64,000 bases of DNA from Nocardia jiangxiensis NBRC 101359 (lineage in GTDB: Bacteria > Actinomycetota > Actinomycetes > Mycobacteriales > Mycobacteriaceae). Under the pieces are notes generated by a model, which saw nothing but the letters and a program-made list of their open reading frames with translations, searched no databases and had not been told where the DNA came from. The position numbers and the translations under genes were made by a program. Shown in pieces: positions 43,187 to 51,607 of this stretch (the first letter of the stretch is position 1; every line of letters begins with the position of its first letter). The DNA is taken from contig NZ_BAGB01000163.1 of the NCBI RefSeq assembly GCF_000308615.1, forward strand, positions 41,964-105,963. Reading direction: 5' to 3'.

Positions 43187-43999
43187 TCAGACCTTGCGGC
43201 CGATCGCACCCCACAGCGAGACCTGCTTGTCATGGCTCGGCGGGTGGTCGATGCCGTCGTTGCGCCACCGGTGGATCACCTCGACGCCGGGCTCGAGCAG
43301 TTCCAGTCCGTCGAAGAAGCGGGACACCTCGGCGCGGCTGCGCGGACGCACCGGAATGCCGCGATCGATGTAGACCTGCAGCAACCGCATCATCCCCTCC
43401 GGATCCTCCGGCCCCTCGTCGAAATCCGTTGTGACATGCGACATCGCGAGGTACGAGCCGGGCGCGAGCGGTTCCATCAGCGCGTTGACGATCTCGTACA
43501 CGTCGCCGGGCACGAAGTGCAGCAGCGCCATCAGCGAGACCGCCACCGGCTGGGTCAGATCCAGCGTCTCGGTCAGCTCGGGGGCGGCCAGGATCGCGGC
43601 CGGATCAGCGGCGTTGGCCTGAACGTAAGCGGTGCGGCCCTGACCGGTGCTCACCAGCAGTGCCCGTGCGTGCGCCAGCACGATCGGATCGTTGTCGACG
43701 TACACCACCCGAGCCTCCGGCGCGCCTTCCTGGGCGACCTGATGCAGATTTGGCTCGGTCGGAATACCGGTGCCGATGTCGAGAAACTGCCGCACACCCT
43801 GTCCGACCAGAAAACGCGTGGCGTGCCGCATGAAATCGCGGTTGGTCCGCGCGGTCACCCGGACCGCCGGAAAATCCTGTAGCGCCTGCTCCGCCGCGGC
43901 CCGGTCGGCATCGTAGAAATCCTTGCCGCCGAGGAAATAGTCGTACATCCGGGCTGGATGCGCTACGTCGGTGCGCAGGTCGATCGGGCCGTCGGCCAC
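43187..43999 (-). CDS. SAM-dependent methyltransferase, DUF574 family
   Basis: A 270-residue S-adenosyl-methionine-binding protein of the actinobacterial DUF574 family. Hallmarks are HPARMYDYFLGGKDFYDADR near the start, ARTNRDFMRHATRFLVGQGV, FLDIGTGIPTEPNLHQVAQ and VVYVDNDPIVLAHARALL, with the C-terminal W-x-GIGRKV-like end WGAIGRKV. These proteins occur in many copies in nocardiae and streptomycetes; their substrate is not known. Start GTG 43999 has AGGAG seven bases upstream; longer starts lack a site. Confidence 0.87.
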   Translation of the reverse strand: MADGPIDLRTDVAHPARMYDYFLGGKDFYDADRAAAEQALQDFPAVRVTARTNRDFMRHATRFLVGQGVRQFLDIGTGIPTEPNLHQVAQEGAPEARVVYVDNDPIVLAHARALLVSTGQGRTAYVQANAADPAAILAAPELTETLDLTQPVAVSLMALLHFVPGDVYEIVNALMEPLAPGSYLAMSHVTTDFDEGPEDPEGMMRLLQVYIDRGIPVRPRSRAEVSRFFDGLELLEPGVEVIHRWRNDGIDHPPSHDKQVSLWGAIGRKV

Positions 44000-44036
44000 G
44001 GCGAACTCCTTGTCAGATCGAATCTTTACGATGGGA

Positions 44037-44065
44037 GATATACCCCATGCCGATATACTCCATGC
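44037..44065. repeat. 15-base-period direct repeat
   Basis: GATATACCCCATGC (44037-44050) and GATATACTCCATGC (44052-44065) differ at one base. It lies 38 bases upstream of the DUF574 methyltransferase start, so it may hold two binding sites on one DNA face pair. Confidence 0.6.
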
Positions 44066-44209
44066 GGGCAAGTAGCCCAACGTATTCCGGCATACCGACC
44101 CCGCTTCGATGCCTACCGGTCATCCGGCGCGCTCGCCCCGCACTCGCGGACAGTCCCTCCGACCGGAACCATTGCACGCGTGAGGAGTTCATCTCACAGA
44201 GGCTCGGCG

Positions 44210-44690
44210 CACGATCAACTGTCCGGTTGCTCGTGCCCGCAGGCGCGGCGACGGCCGGGCGCGCGTACCGCCGTATCCAGCGTGTCCTCGGGTACGAAAT
44301 ACGGGCTGTGAATGACCGGAATATCCTGGGCTACTGTCCCGTTCGCCCGAGTCTGGGCACGACGCTCGGGATCGACCCCGCCGATTCCGGTGAACCGACA
44401 CCGCGAGCGGACCGCTCATATCCTGTCCGGCGGTCTGCATATCGATGGTGTGCACATCGTGACCGCGCGCCATCAATCTGCCAGGGGTAGGACAACCCGC
44501 CCGCTCGGTGACAGGGAGAGCGGCCATATCGTCCCGCAGCACGACTGCCGGCTCGGCACCGTTGCGCAGCACCCCGATCACACCGGTGCCGCCGATACCT
44601 TCGGTAACCGACCAGCGTCGGCACGATCGAACTCCTCCACCTGCCCTGCGGTCGTTCCGAGGCCGCCATTGCCGTCGCACTCCTGCTCAT
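44210..44690 (-). pseudogene. M20 amidohydrolase remnant with central deletion
   Basis: Minus-strand pieces in different frames match the M20 family. The N-terminal part is EGIGGTGVIGVLRNGAEPAV, then VLRDDMAALPVTE and a garbled GHDVHT. The C-terminal part is IPVIHSPYFVPEDTLDTAVR (compare ANHSPEFAP at the end of the intact protein at 16290). About 250 residues between them, including the dimerisation domain, are gone, and the frame is shifted. Not functional. Confidence 0.7.
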
Positions 44691-44765
44691 GACGGAGATG
44701 TTTCCTGGAGGTGGAGCCGGTGGGCGAAGCGTCGGGACGACCTCTCGCAGGCCAGGTCCGGAGGC

Positions 44766-45869
44766 ATGTCGGCGCCCGGCGGTATGGTTGCCCTCGTGGG
44801 TGATGTTGTTGTCGCCGGATCCGGTTTGCCCGATGCGGGCTTGGTGCGCAAATGGCTCGACGAGGCTGCCGATACTCCGGCGGCCCTGCCCGACGAGGGA
44901 TATGTCGCGCTGCTGGGTGCCGATGGGCCGGAACTGGACGAACTGTGTCGAACTGCCGATCTGCTACGCCACCAGGCCACCGGTGACGTGTTGACCTATG
45001 CGGTGAACCGAAACCTGGACACCGCCGCGGTATCCGGCACGAGCGCGCCCGCCCGCGCCCGCCTCACCGCCCTGGTGGTCGAGGCGCGCGAGCTGGGCGC
45101 GACCGAGATCTGCATGCAGGGACCGCTTCCGGCCGACAGCGACGACGACTACCTGGCCTTGATCGAGGCCATCGCCCAGGCCGGGCCGATCCACCTGCAC
45201 GCGTTCCGCGCGCCCGAACTGCTCGACGGCGCCGCACGCCACCAGATGACGCTGCCCGATTTCCTGGCCGCGGCGCGCGAGGCCGGGCTCGGCTCGGTCC
45301 CCGGCACTGCCGCGCGCATCCTCGACGACGAGGTGCGTGCCCGTCTGCTCGGCGGCCCGGACCTGCCGGTGCGCACCTGGACGGACGTCATCGAGACCGC
45401 CCATCGTGCGGGCCTGTTCTCCACCTCCACGATGGTCTACGGCCACATCGAGACGCCCGCGCAGCAGGTCGCCCATCTCCGGCTGCTCGCCGAGATCCAG
45501 GATCGCACCGGCGGTTTCCACGAATTCATCGCGATGCCCTTCACTCCCGGTCCGGTATCGCCCGGCGTCGGCTCCCTGCCCGGACCGTCCTGGCGGCAGA
45601 CGCGCGCGGTGCATGCGGTGGCCCGTCTGCTGCTGCACGGCCGGATCGCGAACATCCAGGCCGCATGGCCGAAATTCGGCTTCGACGCGGCGGTCGACCT
45701 GCTGCGCGGCGGTGCCAACGACCTCGGCGGACTGCTGCTGGACGGCCGCCTCGCCCCCGGATCCTTCGCCGAGGCGGGGCTCACCCTCAGCACACGCGAG
45801 GTCGAACAGGCGGCGCAGGCCCTGGGCCGCACCGCGCGGCAGCGCACCACCGGATACGCCGATGTCTGA
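44766..45869 (+). CDS. CofH/FbiC-like protein lacking the radical-SAM cysteine motif
   Basis: A 367-residue protein clearly related to the CofH half of F420 (FO) synthase: ELGATEICMQGPLP, IHLHAFRAPELLDGA, GLGSVPGTAARILDDEVRA, STMVYGHIETPAQQVAHLRL and ANIQAAWPKFGFD, then GGANDLGGLLLDGRLAPGS. The place of CxxxCxxC holds NRNLDTAAVSG (from residue 81) and there is no cysteine cluster, so it cannot bind the 4Fe-4S needed for radical SAM chemistry. The frame is intact over the whole length. Start ATG 44766 is uncertain (GGAGG is too close; 44784 possible). It overlaps the monooxygenase gene by eight bases. Confidence 0.78.
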   Translation: MSAPGGMVALVGDVVVAGSGLPDAGLVRKWLDEAADTPAALPDEGYVALLGADGPELDELCRTADLLRHQATGDVLTYAVNRNLDTAAVSGTSAPARARLTALVVEARELGATEICMQGPLPADSDDDYLALIEAIAQAGPIHLHAFRAPELLDGAARHQMTLPDFLAAAREAGLGSVPGTAARILDDEVRARLLGGPDLPVRTWTDVIETAHRAGLFSTSTMVYGHIETPAQQVAHLRLLAEIQDRTGGFHEFIAMPFTPGPVSPGVGSLPGPSWRQTRAVHAVARLLLHGRIANIQAAWPKFGFDAAVDLLRGGANDLGGLLLDGRLAPGSFAEAGLTLSTREVEQAAQALGRTARQRTTGYADV

Positions 45870-47331
45870 ACTCACCCCGGTCGACGTGCTGATCGTCGGC
45901 GCCGGTTTCGCAGGAATCGGCATGGGCGCACAGCTGGCCCGGCGCGGACGCGAATCGTTCGTGATCATCGAACAGGCCGACGATGTCGGCGGCACCTGGC
46001 GGGACAACCGCTATCCCGGTGTGGCCTGCGACATTCCGGCCCATCTGTACTCGTTCTCCTTCCTGCCCAATCCGCGCTGGAAGCGCATCTTCGCCGAGGG
46101 CGCGGAGATTCACGAGTATCTGCGCACCTGCGTGCGAGAAGAGGGCCTGGAACCGCATCTGCTGCTGAACTGCACTCTGCGCCAAGCACATTGGCGTGAG
46201 TCGGACGGCCGGTGGATCGTGCACACCAGTCGCGGCAGCTTCGCGGCCACCACCCTGGTCGCGGCCACCGGACGACTCACCGAACCGAAGATTCCCCAGG
46301 TGGAGAATCTGCGCGAATTCCGCGGCAGGCATTGGCATTCCGCGCGCTGGAATCCCCGGGTGTCGCTGGTGGGCAAACGGGTCGGACTGGTGGGGACCGG
46401 AGCCTCGGCGATCCAGATCCTGCCGCGGCTGGCCGGAGAGGCCAGCGAGGTCGTGGTCTTCCAGCGTTCGGCGCCCTACGTTCTCCCCCGCGGCGACCGC
46501 CTGTACAGCCGCGAGGAAATGTCGCAGTTCGCCGCCGACCCGGCCGCCATCACGACCTTGCGGGACGAATTGTTCGCCGAGGCCGAGCGCAGCATCCCGG
46601 CCCGCAAACGGCGGCATCCCGAGATCGACCTGCTGCAGCAACGAGCGCTGGATCACCTGTCGAGCCAGGTACAGGACCCCGAGTTGCGTCGGCAGCTGAC
46701 GCCCGATTACGAGATCGGCTGCAAGCGAATCCTGTTCTCCGACGACTACTACGCGTCCCTGCAACTCGATCATGTCCGGTTGGAGCCGACCGAGGTGACG
46801 CGCGTGACCGAGGATGGCGTCCAGGCCGCGAGCGGAAACGTCTACGACCCCGAGATACTCGTGTTCGCAACGGGTTTCGACACCACTCGGCTACCGATCG
46901 CCCGGCAGATCCTGGGCCGGGGAGCCCTACCGCTGGCCGAGCGGTGGAGCAACGGCATGGTCGCGCACGCCTCCACCACCGTCGACGGTTTCCCGAACAT
47001 GTACGTCCTGGACGGCCCGAACGCCGCGCTGGGGCACAATTCGGCGATCTACGTCATCGAGACGCAGATCGACTACGTGCTGGGCGCTCTGGACCATCTG
47101 GCCTCCACCGCCGACACGGTCCTGGAGGTCACCCCCGAGGCAGTGCAATCCTCCACCCGCCGCATCGACGAACTGGCCCGCGACACCGTCTGGACCCGCG
47201 GCGGCTGCACGAACTGGTACCGCGACGAACGCACCGGCCGCCTCACGCTGCTGTGGCCGGACTCCGCGACATCGTTCCGCCAGCAGAACGCGACGTTCGA
47301 CATCACCGCCTACCGCGCGTCGGCGGGCTGA
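45862..47331 (+). CDS. Flavin-containing monooxygenase, Baeyer-Villiger type
   Basis: A 489-residue NADPH-dependent flavin monooxygenase. The FAD motif is VLIVGAGFAGIGMGA, the GTWRDNRYPGVACD motif is present, the Baeyer-Villiger fingerprint FRGRHWHSARW fits FxGxxxHxxxW, and the NADPH motif is VGLVGTGASAIQIL. Length and order are normal. It probably inserts oxygen next to a ketone (steroid or cyclic). The start overlaps the CofH-like stop by eight bases, which points to functional coupling with that protein, for example as a flavin or F420-related partner; this is inference. Confidence 0.85.
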   Translation: MSELTPVDVLIVGAGFAGIGMGAQLARRGRESFVIIEQADDVGGTWRDNRYPGVACDIPAHLYSFSFLPNPRWKRIFAEGAEIHEYLRTCVREEGLEPHLLLNCTLRQAHWRESDGRWIVHTSRGSFAATTLVAATGRLTEPKIPQVENLREFRGRHWHSARWNPRVSLVGKRVGLVGTGASAIQILPRLAGEASEVVVFQRSAPYVLPRGDRLYSREEMSQFAADPAAITTLRDELFAEAERSIPARKRRHPEIDLLQQRALDHLSSQVQDPELRRQLTPDYEIGCKRILFSDDYYASLQLDHVRLEPTEVTRVTEDGVQAASGNVYDPEILVFATGFDTTRLPIARQILGRGALPLAERWSNGMVAHASTTVDGFPNMYVLDGPNAALGHNSAIYVIETQIDYVLGALDHLASTADTVLEVTPEAVQSSTRRIDELARDTVWTRGGCTNWYRDERTGRLTLLWPDSATSFRQQNATFDITAYRASAG

Positions 47332-47343
47332 GCCGCACACCGC

Positions 47344-47867
47344 TCATCGGTGGGCGCGCACGGCGTCCGCCGGCCAGGCGAACGCCGACACCGCGCGGGG
47401 TCCCAGCGGGCGACCGTCGATCAGGCTCAGCAGTTCCCAGTACCGTTCGACTCGCGTTTCGGCGACCAGATCCAGCCGTTCGAGTAGTGCCGCGGTATCG
47501 GTCGCACCGAAGTCGGCAGGCACGATGCGGTCGAGAACCGCACGGCCGGAATCGGATTCGGGTGCATCCCCTGCTCGACGGCCTGCCCGGCATGTTCGAG
47601 TACGAGTGGCCGGATCCGCAGGCCGAAGTCGATCCGATAGTCGGATCCGCCGCTGAGCACCATCTTTCGCATGGTGCGCTCGAATTCGGTGTCCGAGACG
47701 AGTTCGGCCAGTTCCAACCAGGCATCCACCTGCGCGGTGGTCAGGTCGTCGGGCAGCCGCGGCGGCGTCTGCCGCATGAATTCCGCGATGACGAGCGCGT
47801 CCGGATCCCCGACACCGCTGAACACCCGCTCGACGCTGCACTGCATCGCATGGTCAGCCCGAGCGAC
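47344..47867 (-). pseudogene. Regulator remnant (MerR-like C-terminal region), frameshifted
   Basis: The minus strand reads DHAMQCSVERVFSGVGDPDA, then MRQTPPRLPDDLTTAQVDAW and LRIRPLVLEHAGQAVEQG in one frame, continuing as SGRAVLDRIVPADFGATDTA and VERYWELLSLIDGRPLGPRA in another, with the shift at about 47570. From memory this resembles the C-terminal half of MerR-type regulators of actinobacteria. No HTH is found upstream, so the DNA-binding half is lost. Family assignment is tentative; the frameshift and truncation are clear. Confidence 0.55.
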
Positions 47868-48391
47868 CAGTGATCCATTCGGATAGCGCCCCGCAAATCT
47901 TCGCGTGGAGCAGCGCGCGCCGATATCGACCGCTACCAAGAGAGTCTGCGGAACCTCGATCGAGTTGCCCTGCCCGAGAACGGGTCCGCACACTGACACA
48001 TGAGACCGCCGGAATCTGCGACACAACAATCGCTCAGGAGGCCGGATCGCACTTGAACCAGCGCCGCCCCGCCGAGACCAGATATCACCGAATCGGGCCC
48101 CTCCTGTTGATGGTTCACCCGCCCGTGCTCCAATCTCCGTCCCCCTCCTCGAGATTGGCTACCCACCTGATGCTGCCCCCGACTGTGACGTCTCGGGACA
48201 CAGGAAACGGGAGGCACCCTTCTCAGAAATATGGTCCGACCAAATGAGATGCACCCCACTGGACCATCACCGAACAAGGGCGACAAGTTGGTGAGGCGGC
48301 ACAGCGGTGCGACGCACCCTGTCGCATGCACAGCTCTCGGCCTGCCGCTCGGCCTACTCGCAATTTCAGTCCAACCTATGTAATGTCATTT

Positions 48392-48407
48392 TTGACGAGA
48401 ACGTCAA
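48392..48407. promoter_or_regulatory. TTGAC dyad, distal copy
   Basis: TTGACG-agaa-CGTCAA, perfect six-base arms. It shares TTGAC/GTCAA arms with the site at 48758, about 366 bases nearer the Rieske operon. Confidence 0.4.
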
Positions 48408-48757
48408 GTTGGTCGGAGTGTGCACGGCGGACTGGCAGCTCCCAACCTGCGCCGAAGCCGCGCTTCTCCTCGCTGCGGCGGCGTGCCTGGGGCTCATCCA
48501 GAACCCGCTGCTGCCGATTCCGAGGGATGCGGAACCGCGCCCGCCCTGCACAAGGTCCGGCTTGATCTTCTGATCAGCGCCCGGACACGGAATCGCTCGG
48601 CAGATCCCGATCGGAACACATCCAGCGCAGCCGAAGACGATTGTGCACCAGCACCGAATTTGTCGGAATAGTCAGCGACCAACACACTTCCCAAACTGAC
48701 GTCTACAGAGGCTCATTGACCGCATCCATCACCCACGACCAAGATCCAGGCATCATA

Positions 48758-48775
48758 TTTGACATTTATGTCAAA
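48758..48775. promoter_or_regulatory. TTGAC dyad in the Rieske operon promoter
   Basis: TTTGACA-ttta-TGTCAAA, perfect seven-base arms, 38 bases upstream of the Rieske gene. The likely ligand is the TetR protein encoded in the operon. Confidence 0.6.
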
Positions 48776-48812
48776 ACGACTCACGATAGAGGGCACTCGA
48801 AGGGAGTCTGAA

Positions 48813-49817
48813 ATGACCGATATTCCGTCGGCTCGGCCCACCGGCTGGTTCCAGGTCGCGTGGTCCGCCGACCTCGCGAACGGCGAGGTCAAGGCCCTGC
48901 ACTACTTCGGTACCGAACTCGTCGCATTCCGGGGAAACGACGGTCGAGTCCGGGTCCTGGATGCTCACTGCCAGCATCTGGGCGCCCATATGGGGCACGG
49001 CGGGTGCGTCGTCGACAACGATATTCAGTGCCCCTTCCACGGTTGGATGTGGAACGGCGATGGCCGCAACACACACATCCCCTACCACGACAAGCCGAAC
49101 CGGGTTCGGCGGGTGCGCGCATGGCCGGTCACCGAGCGCAACGACTCGATCTACATCTGGCACGATTCCGCGGGCAGGCCACCCGGCTGGGAGGTGCCCG
49201 AAGCCTTTCCTGCGCTGGGCTCGCATGTGGCGCGCGTCGAGTACTTTCCCCTCACCGCACCGGCTCGCTCGCTCCACGCCAGAGTTCACGTCCACCCACA
49301 GGTGATCGCCGAGAACGCCGTCGACCCTTGGCATTTCAGGTTCGTGCACCACACGTCCATTGCCCCGGTCGTGCTCCGCGAGACGGTCGAGGGCGCGAAC
49401 TGGCAGTCCAAGGTCGGATTCGGCCGCCGGTGGAGCGACGGCGTGGACCGGCCCGAGGACACCTCGAACACGATCGAAATCCTGTGGTCGGGTATCGGCG
49501 TGAGTTTCAACGGCGAGGTGACCGCCGAGGGAATCCGTGTCATCGCGATCTGCCCCACACCGGTCGACGACACCACCACGGACATCTTCGCGACGTACTG
49601 GATAGACAAGGACAACGGCCGGCACGACGAACGGCTCGCCCAGGCGAAATTGGCCCTGCCGGATGACATCGCCATCTGGGAGCACCAGAAATACATGGAT
49701 CCTCCGGGTTTGGCCCCCTCCGAGGCCGCCGGCTTCCGGCGGCTGCGCACGTGGGCGACCGACTTCTACCCGGGGACGGCGCACTCCGATCCGGACGCGG
49801 CCGTCGCACCGGCATGA
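48813..49817 (+). CDS. Rieske monooxygenase, KshA-like
   Basis: A 334-residue Rieske oxygenase. Cluster ligands are C53 and H55 (DAHCQHLGAHMG) and C73 and H76 (CPFHGWMWNGDG). The mononuclear iron site is AENAVDPWHFRFVHHTS, with the N-x2-D-x2-H-x4-H pattern of 3-ketosteroid 9-alpha-hydroxylase (KshA) relatives. Start ATG 48813 with AGGGAG eight bases upstream. It overlaps the TetR-reductase frame by four bases (ATGA), which supplies a KshB-type reductase. Whether the substrate is a steroid is not certain. Confidence 0.83.
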   Translation: MTDIPSARPTGWFQVAWSADLANGEVKALHYFGTELVAFRGNDGRVRVLDAHCQHLGAHMGHGGCVVDNDIQCPFHGWMWNGDGRNTHIPYHDKPNRVRRVRAWPVTERNDSIYIWHDSAGRPPGWEVPEAFPALGSHVARVEYFPLTAPARSLHARVHVHPQVIAENAVDPWHFRFVHHTSIAPVVLRETVEGANWQSKVGFGRRWSDGVDRPEDTSNTIEILWSGIGVSFNGEVTAEGIRVIAICPTPVDDTTTDIFATYWIDKDNGRHDERLAQAKLALPDDIAIWEHQKYMDPPGLAPSEAAGFRRLRTWATDFYPGTAHSDPDAAVAPA

Positions 49818-51484
49818 GCATGCAACCGATCGCCCGCAGGATGCCGGGCACGAAGGCGGAGAACACCCGCGCGGCGATCCTGGACGCTGCGCGCGAAGCC
49901 TTTGCGCAGCGCGGCTACTCCGGCACGTCGATACGGGACATCACCGACGGCGCTTGCGTCGCCCGCGCCGGGTTCTACTACTACTTTCCCGATAAGCGCG
50001 CGGTATTCGTCGAACTCGGTACCGCCACCTACCGCGATGCTGTCGATACGGCGTCGTCGTTCGCCGACAGCAGGACGACCGCATCCCTGGCGGGTATCAC
50101 CGCGTGGACCCAGCGGTACTTCAGCTACCTCGACCGCCACGGCGCCTATCTCATCCGATCCGCCGAGGACGCGCCCGACGACCCGGAATTCCTGGAGGCG
50201 GTACGAGTACTTCAGACCCGAATCGCCGCGCTGCTGGGCGGGGAGATCTGCAGACTCGCGAACGAACCGGCGGACTCCGCCGCCGGTTTGGGGCTGGCGA
50301 TCACGGCCATGATGGAACGCACCTGGTTCCTCACCCATGTCGGAAGCTATCCGCTGCGGCGAAGCGAGGCGGTTTCCGCCATCGCGTCACTTCTTTTCGG
50401 CTTGATCGGATCGGCGGCGCACCGGACACGGGAGGAACCGATGCCGACAGGAACCGAACTCACCTCGGCCCGAGCCGGGCGTGAATTCGCCCTGGAGGTG
50501 GTCGATGTCGTGCGCGAGACAGCGGATGCGTCCACGATCGTTTTCGCCGGAGACAGCCTGTCCTTCTCGTGGAAGCCCGGGCAGTTCCTCACCGTGCGGG
50601 TACCCGTCGGACGGGAGTGGATCGCGCGCTGCTATTCGCTGTGCACATCACCACATGCCGGCGAACCTCCGGCCATCACCGTCAAACGAATCCCGGGTGG
50701 CCGCGGATCCGCCTGGATGGTCGAGTCGGTCACCGCCGGTGATGTGATCCGGGGGCTGGTGCCGTCCGGTCGCTTCACCCCGGCCGACCTCGACTCGGAC
50801 CTGCTCCTGATGGGCGGCGGAAGTGGGATCACCCCGCTCATGTCCATTACGAAGTCCGTATTGCATGCCGGGACGGCAACTGTCGCGATGCTGTACGCGA
50901 ACCGGAGCGAGGACGAGGTCATCTTCGCCCGCGAACTGGCCGAACTCGCCACACAGTATCCGGATCGTCTCGTCATCCATCACTGGCTGGACTCGGTGCA
51001 GGGGTATCCCGACCCGAGTCGGGTCGCGCGAATAGTCACGCCCTATGCCGATCGTGAAGTCTTCATCTGCGGCCCCGGTCCATTCATGGACGCGGCCCGG
51101 TCGGCGTTGGATGCGTTGGGCGTCTCGCCGAAACAGGTTCATGTCGAACAGTTCTCATCGCTGTCGACAGACCCGTTCACCGATATCCCGGTACAGGTCG
51201 TCACCGACGAGACGGCCGCCACGGTCGAGGTGACCCTGGACGGACGGCAGCACCGAATGGCCTGGCCGAGGTCGGTCAACCTGGTCGATCTGCTGCTCGC
51301 CGCCGGAGTCGACGTTCCCTATTCGTGCAAGGCCGGTGAATGCGGTTCCTGCGCAGCGACTCTCGTCAGTGGCCAGGTCGAGATGGAGAGCACCACCGCT
51401 CTCGACGCGGCCGATATCGCCGAGGGATACATCCTCGGCTGCCGCGCCTACCCGGCATCGAATGCGATCGGCATCGAGTTCTGA
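49814..51484 (+). CDS. TetR regulator in frame with KshB-like reductase (fusion or nested start)
   Basis: One 556-residue open frame. Residues 1-209 are a complete TetR protein (HTH TSIRDITDGACVARAGFYYY, then PDKRAVFVELG). Residues 210-556 are a complete ferredoxin:NAD(P) reductase: FAD motif RCYSLCTSP, NAD motif MGGGSGITPLMS, and a C-terminal plant-type 2Fe-2S with YSCKAGECGSCAATLVSG and GCRA. Met210 (ATG 50441) has a strong GGGAGGAACCG site, so the reductase may also be made on its own; the TetR part simply has no stop codon before it. The reductase partners the KshA-like protein. Confidence 0.82.
   Translation: MSMQPIARRMPGTKAENTRAAILDAAREAFAQRGYSGTSIRDITDGACVARAGFYYYFPDKRAVFVELGTATYRDAVDTASSFADSRTTASLAGITAWTQRYFSYLDRHGAYLIRSAEDAPDDPEFLEAVRVLQTRIAALLGGEICRLANEPADSAAGLGLAITAMMERTWFLTHVGSYPLRRSEAVSAIASLLFGLIGSAAHRTREEPMPTGTELTSARAGREFALEVVDVVRETADASTIVFAGDSLSFSWKPGQFLTVRVPVGREWIARCYSLCTSPHAGEPPAITVKRIPGGRGSAWMVESVTAGDVIRGLVPSGRFTPADLDSDLLLMGGGSGITPLMSITKSVLHAGTATVAMLYANRSEDEVIFARELAELATQYPDRLVIHHWLDSVQGYPDPSRVARIVTPYADREVFICGPGPFMDAARSALDALGVSPKQVHVEQFSSLSTDPFTDIPVQVVTDETAATVEVTLDGRQHRMAWPRSVNLVDLLLAAGVDVPYSCKAGECGSCAATLVSGQVEMESTTALDAADIAEGYILGCRAYPASNAIGIEF
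50441..51484 (+). CDS. Nested reductase start within the TetR-reductase frame
   Basis: ATG 50441 begins MPTGTELTSARAGREFALEV, the normal N-terminus of a KshB-type reductase (347 residues, usual family length), and is preceded by GGGAGG at optimal spacing. It is an alternative product of the gene at 49814, not a separate locus. FAD/NAD/2Fe-2S order and the C-x4-C-x2-C...C ligands are intact. It would carry electrons from NADH to the Rieske oxygenase. Confidence 0.6.
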   Translation: MPTGTELTSARAGREFALEVVDVVRETADASTIVFAGDSLSFSWKPGQFLTVRVPVGREWIARCYSLCTSPHAGEPPAITVKRIPGGRGSAWMVESVTAGDVIRGLVPSGRFTPADLDSDLLLMGGGSGITPLMSITKSVLHAGTATVAMLYANRSEDEVIFARELAELATQYPDRLVIHHWLDSVQGYPDPSRVARIVTPYADREVFICGPGPFMDAARSALDALGVSPKQVHVEQFSSLSTDPFTDIPVQVVTDETAATVEVTLDGRQHRMAWPRSVNLVDLLLAAGVDVPYSCKAGECGSCAATLVSGQVEMESTTALDAADIAEGYILGCRAYPASNAIGIEF

Positions 51485-51526
51485 ACCTGTCCCGGCGGAC
51501 GCGGCGGGGCCGCCCACCACACGCGG

Positions 51527-51555
51527 ATCTATATAGATAGATATTTTATCTGATA
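51527..51555. promoter_or_regulatory. AT-rich palindrome upstream of DoxX gene
   Basis: ATCTATATAGAT (51527-51538) is a perfect palindrome inside a run of GATA/ATCT words continuing to TATCTGATAG. Similar words recur at 58384-58606. It is probably a promoter or operator of the DoxX gene. Confidence 0.45.
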
Positions 51556-51607
51556 GTTTCGCCTCTGGCGTGTAGCCGACGCCGCCATCTCGACACAGGA
51601 GTACACC

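Larger units (their letters stand above)
47868..48812. other. Long intergenic region with operator-like dyads
   Basis: 945 bases without a convincing gene; short frames on both strands lack ribosome sites or domain character. GC is lower than in the flanks. The only clear signals are the two dyads listed separately (48392-48407 and 48758-48775) and the promoter of the Rieske gene. It may contain decayed sequence. Confidence 0.45.
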
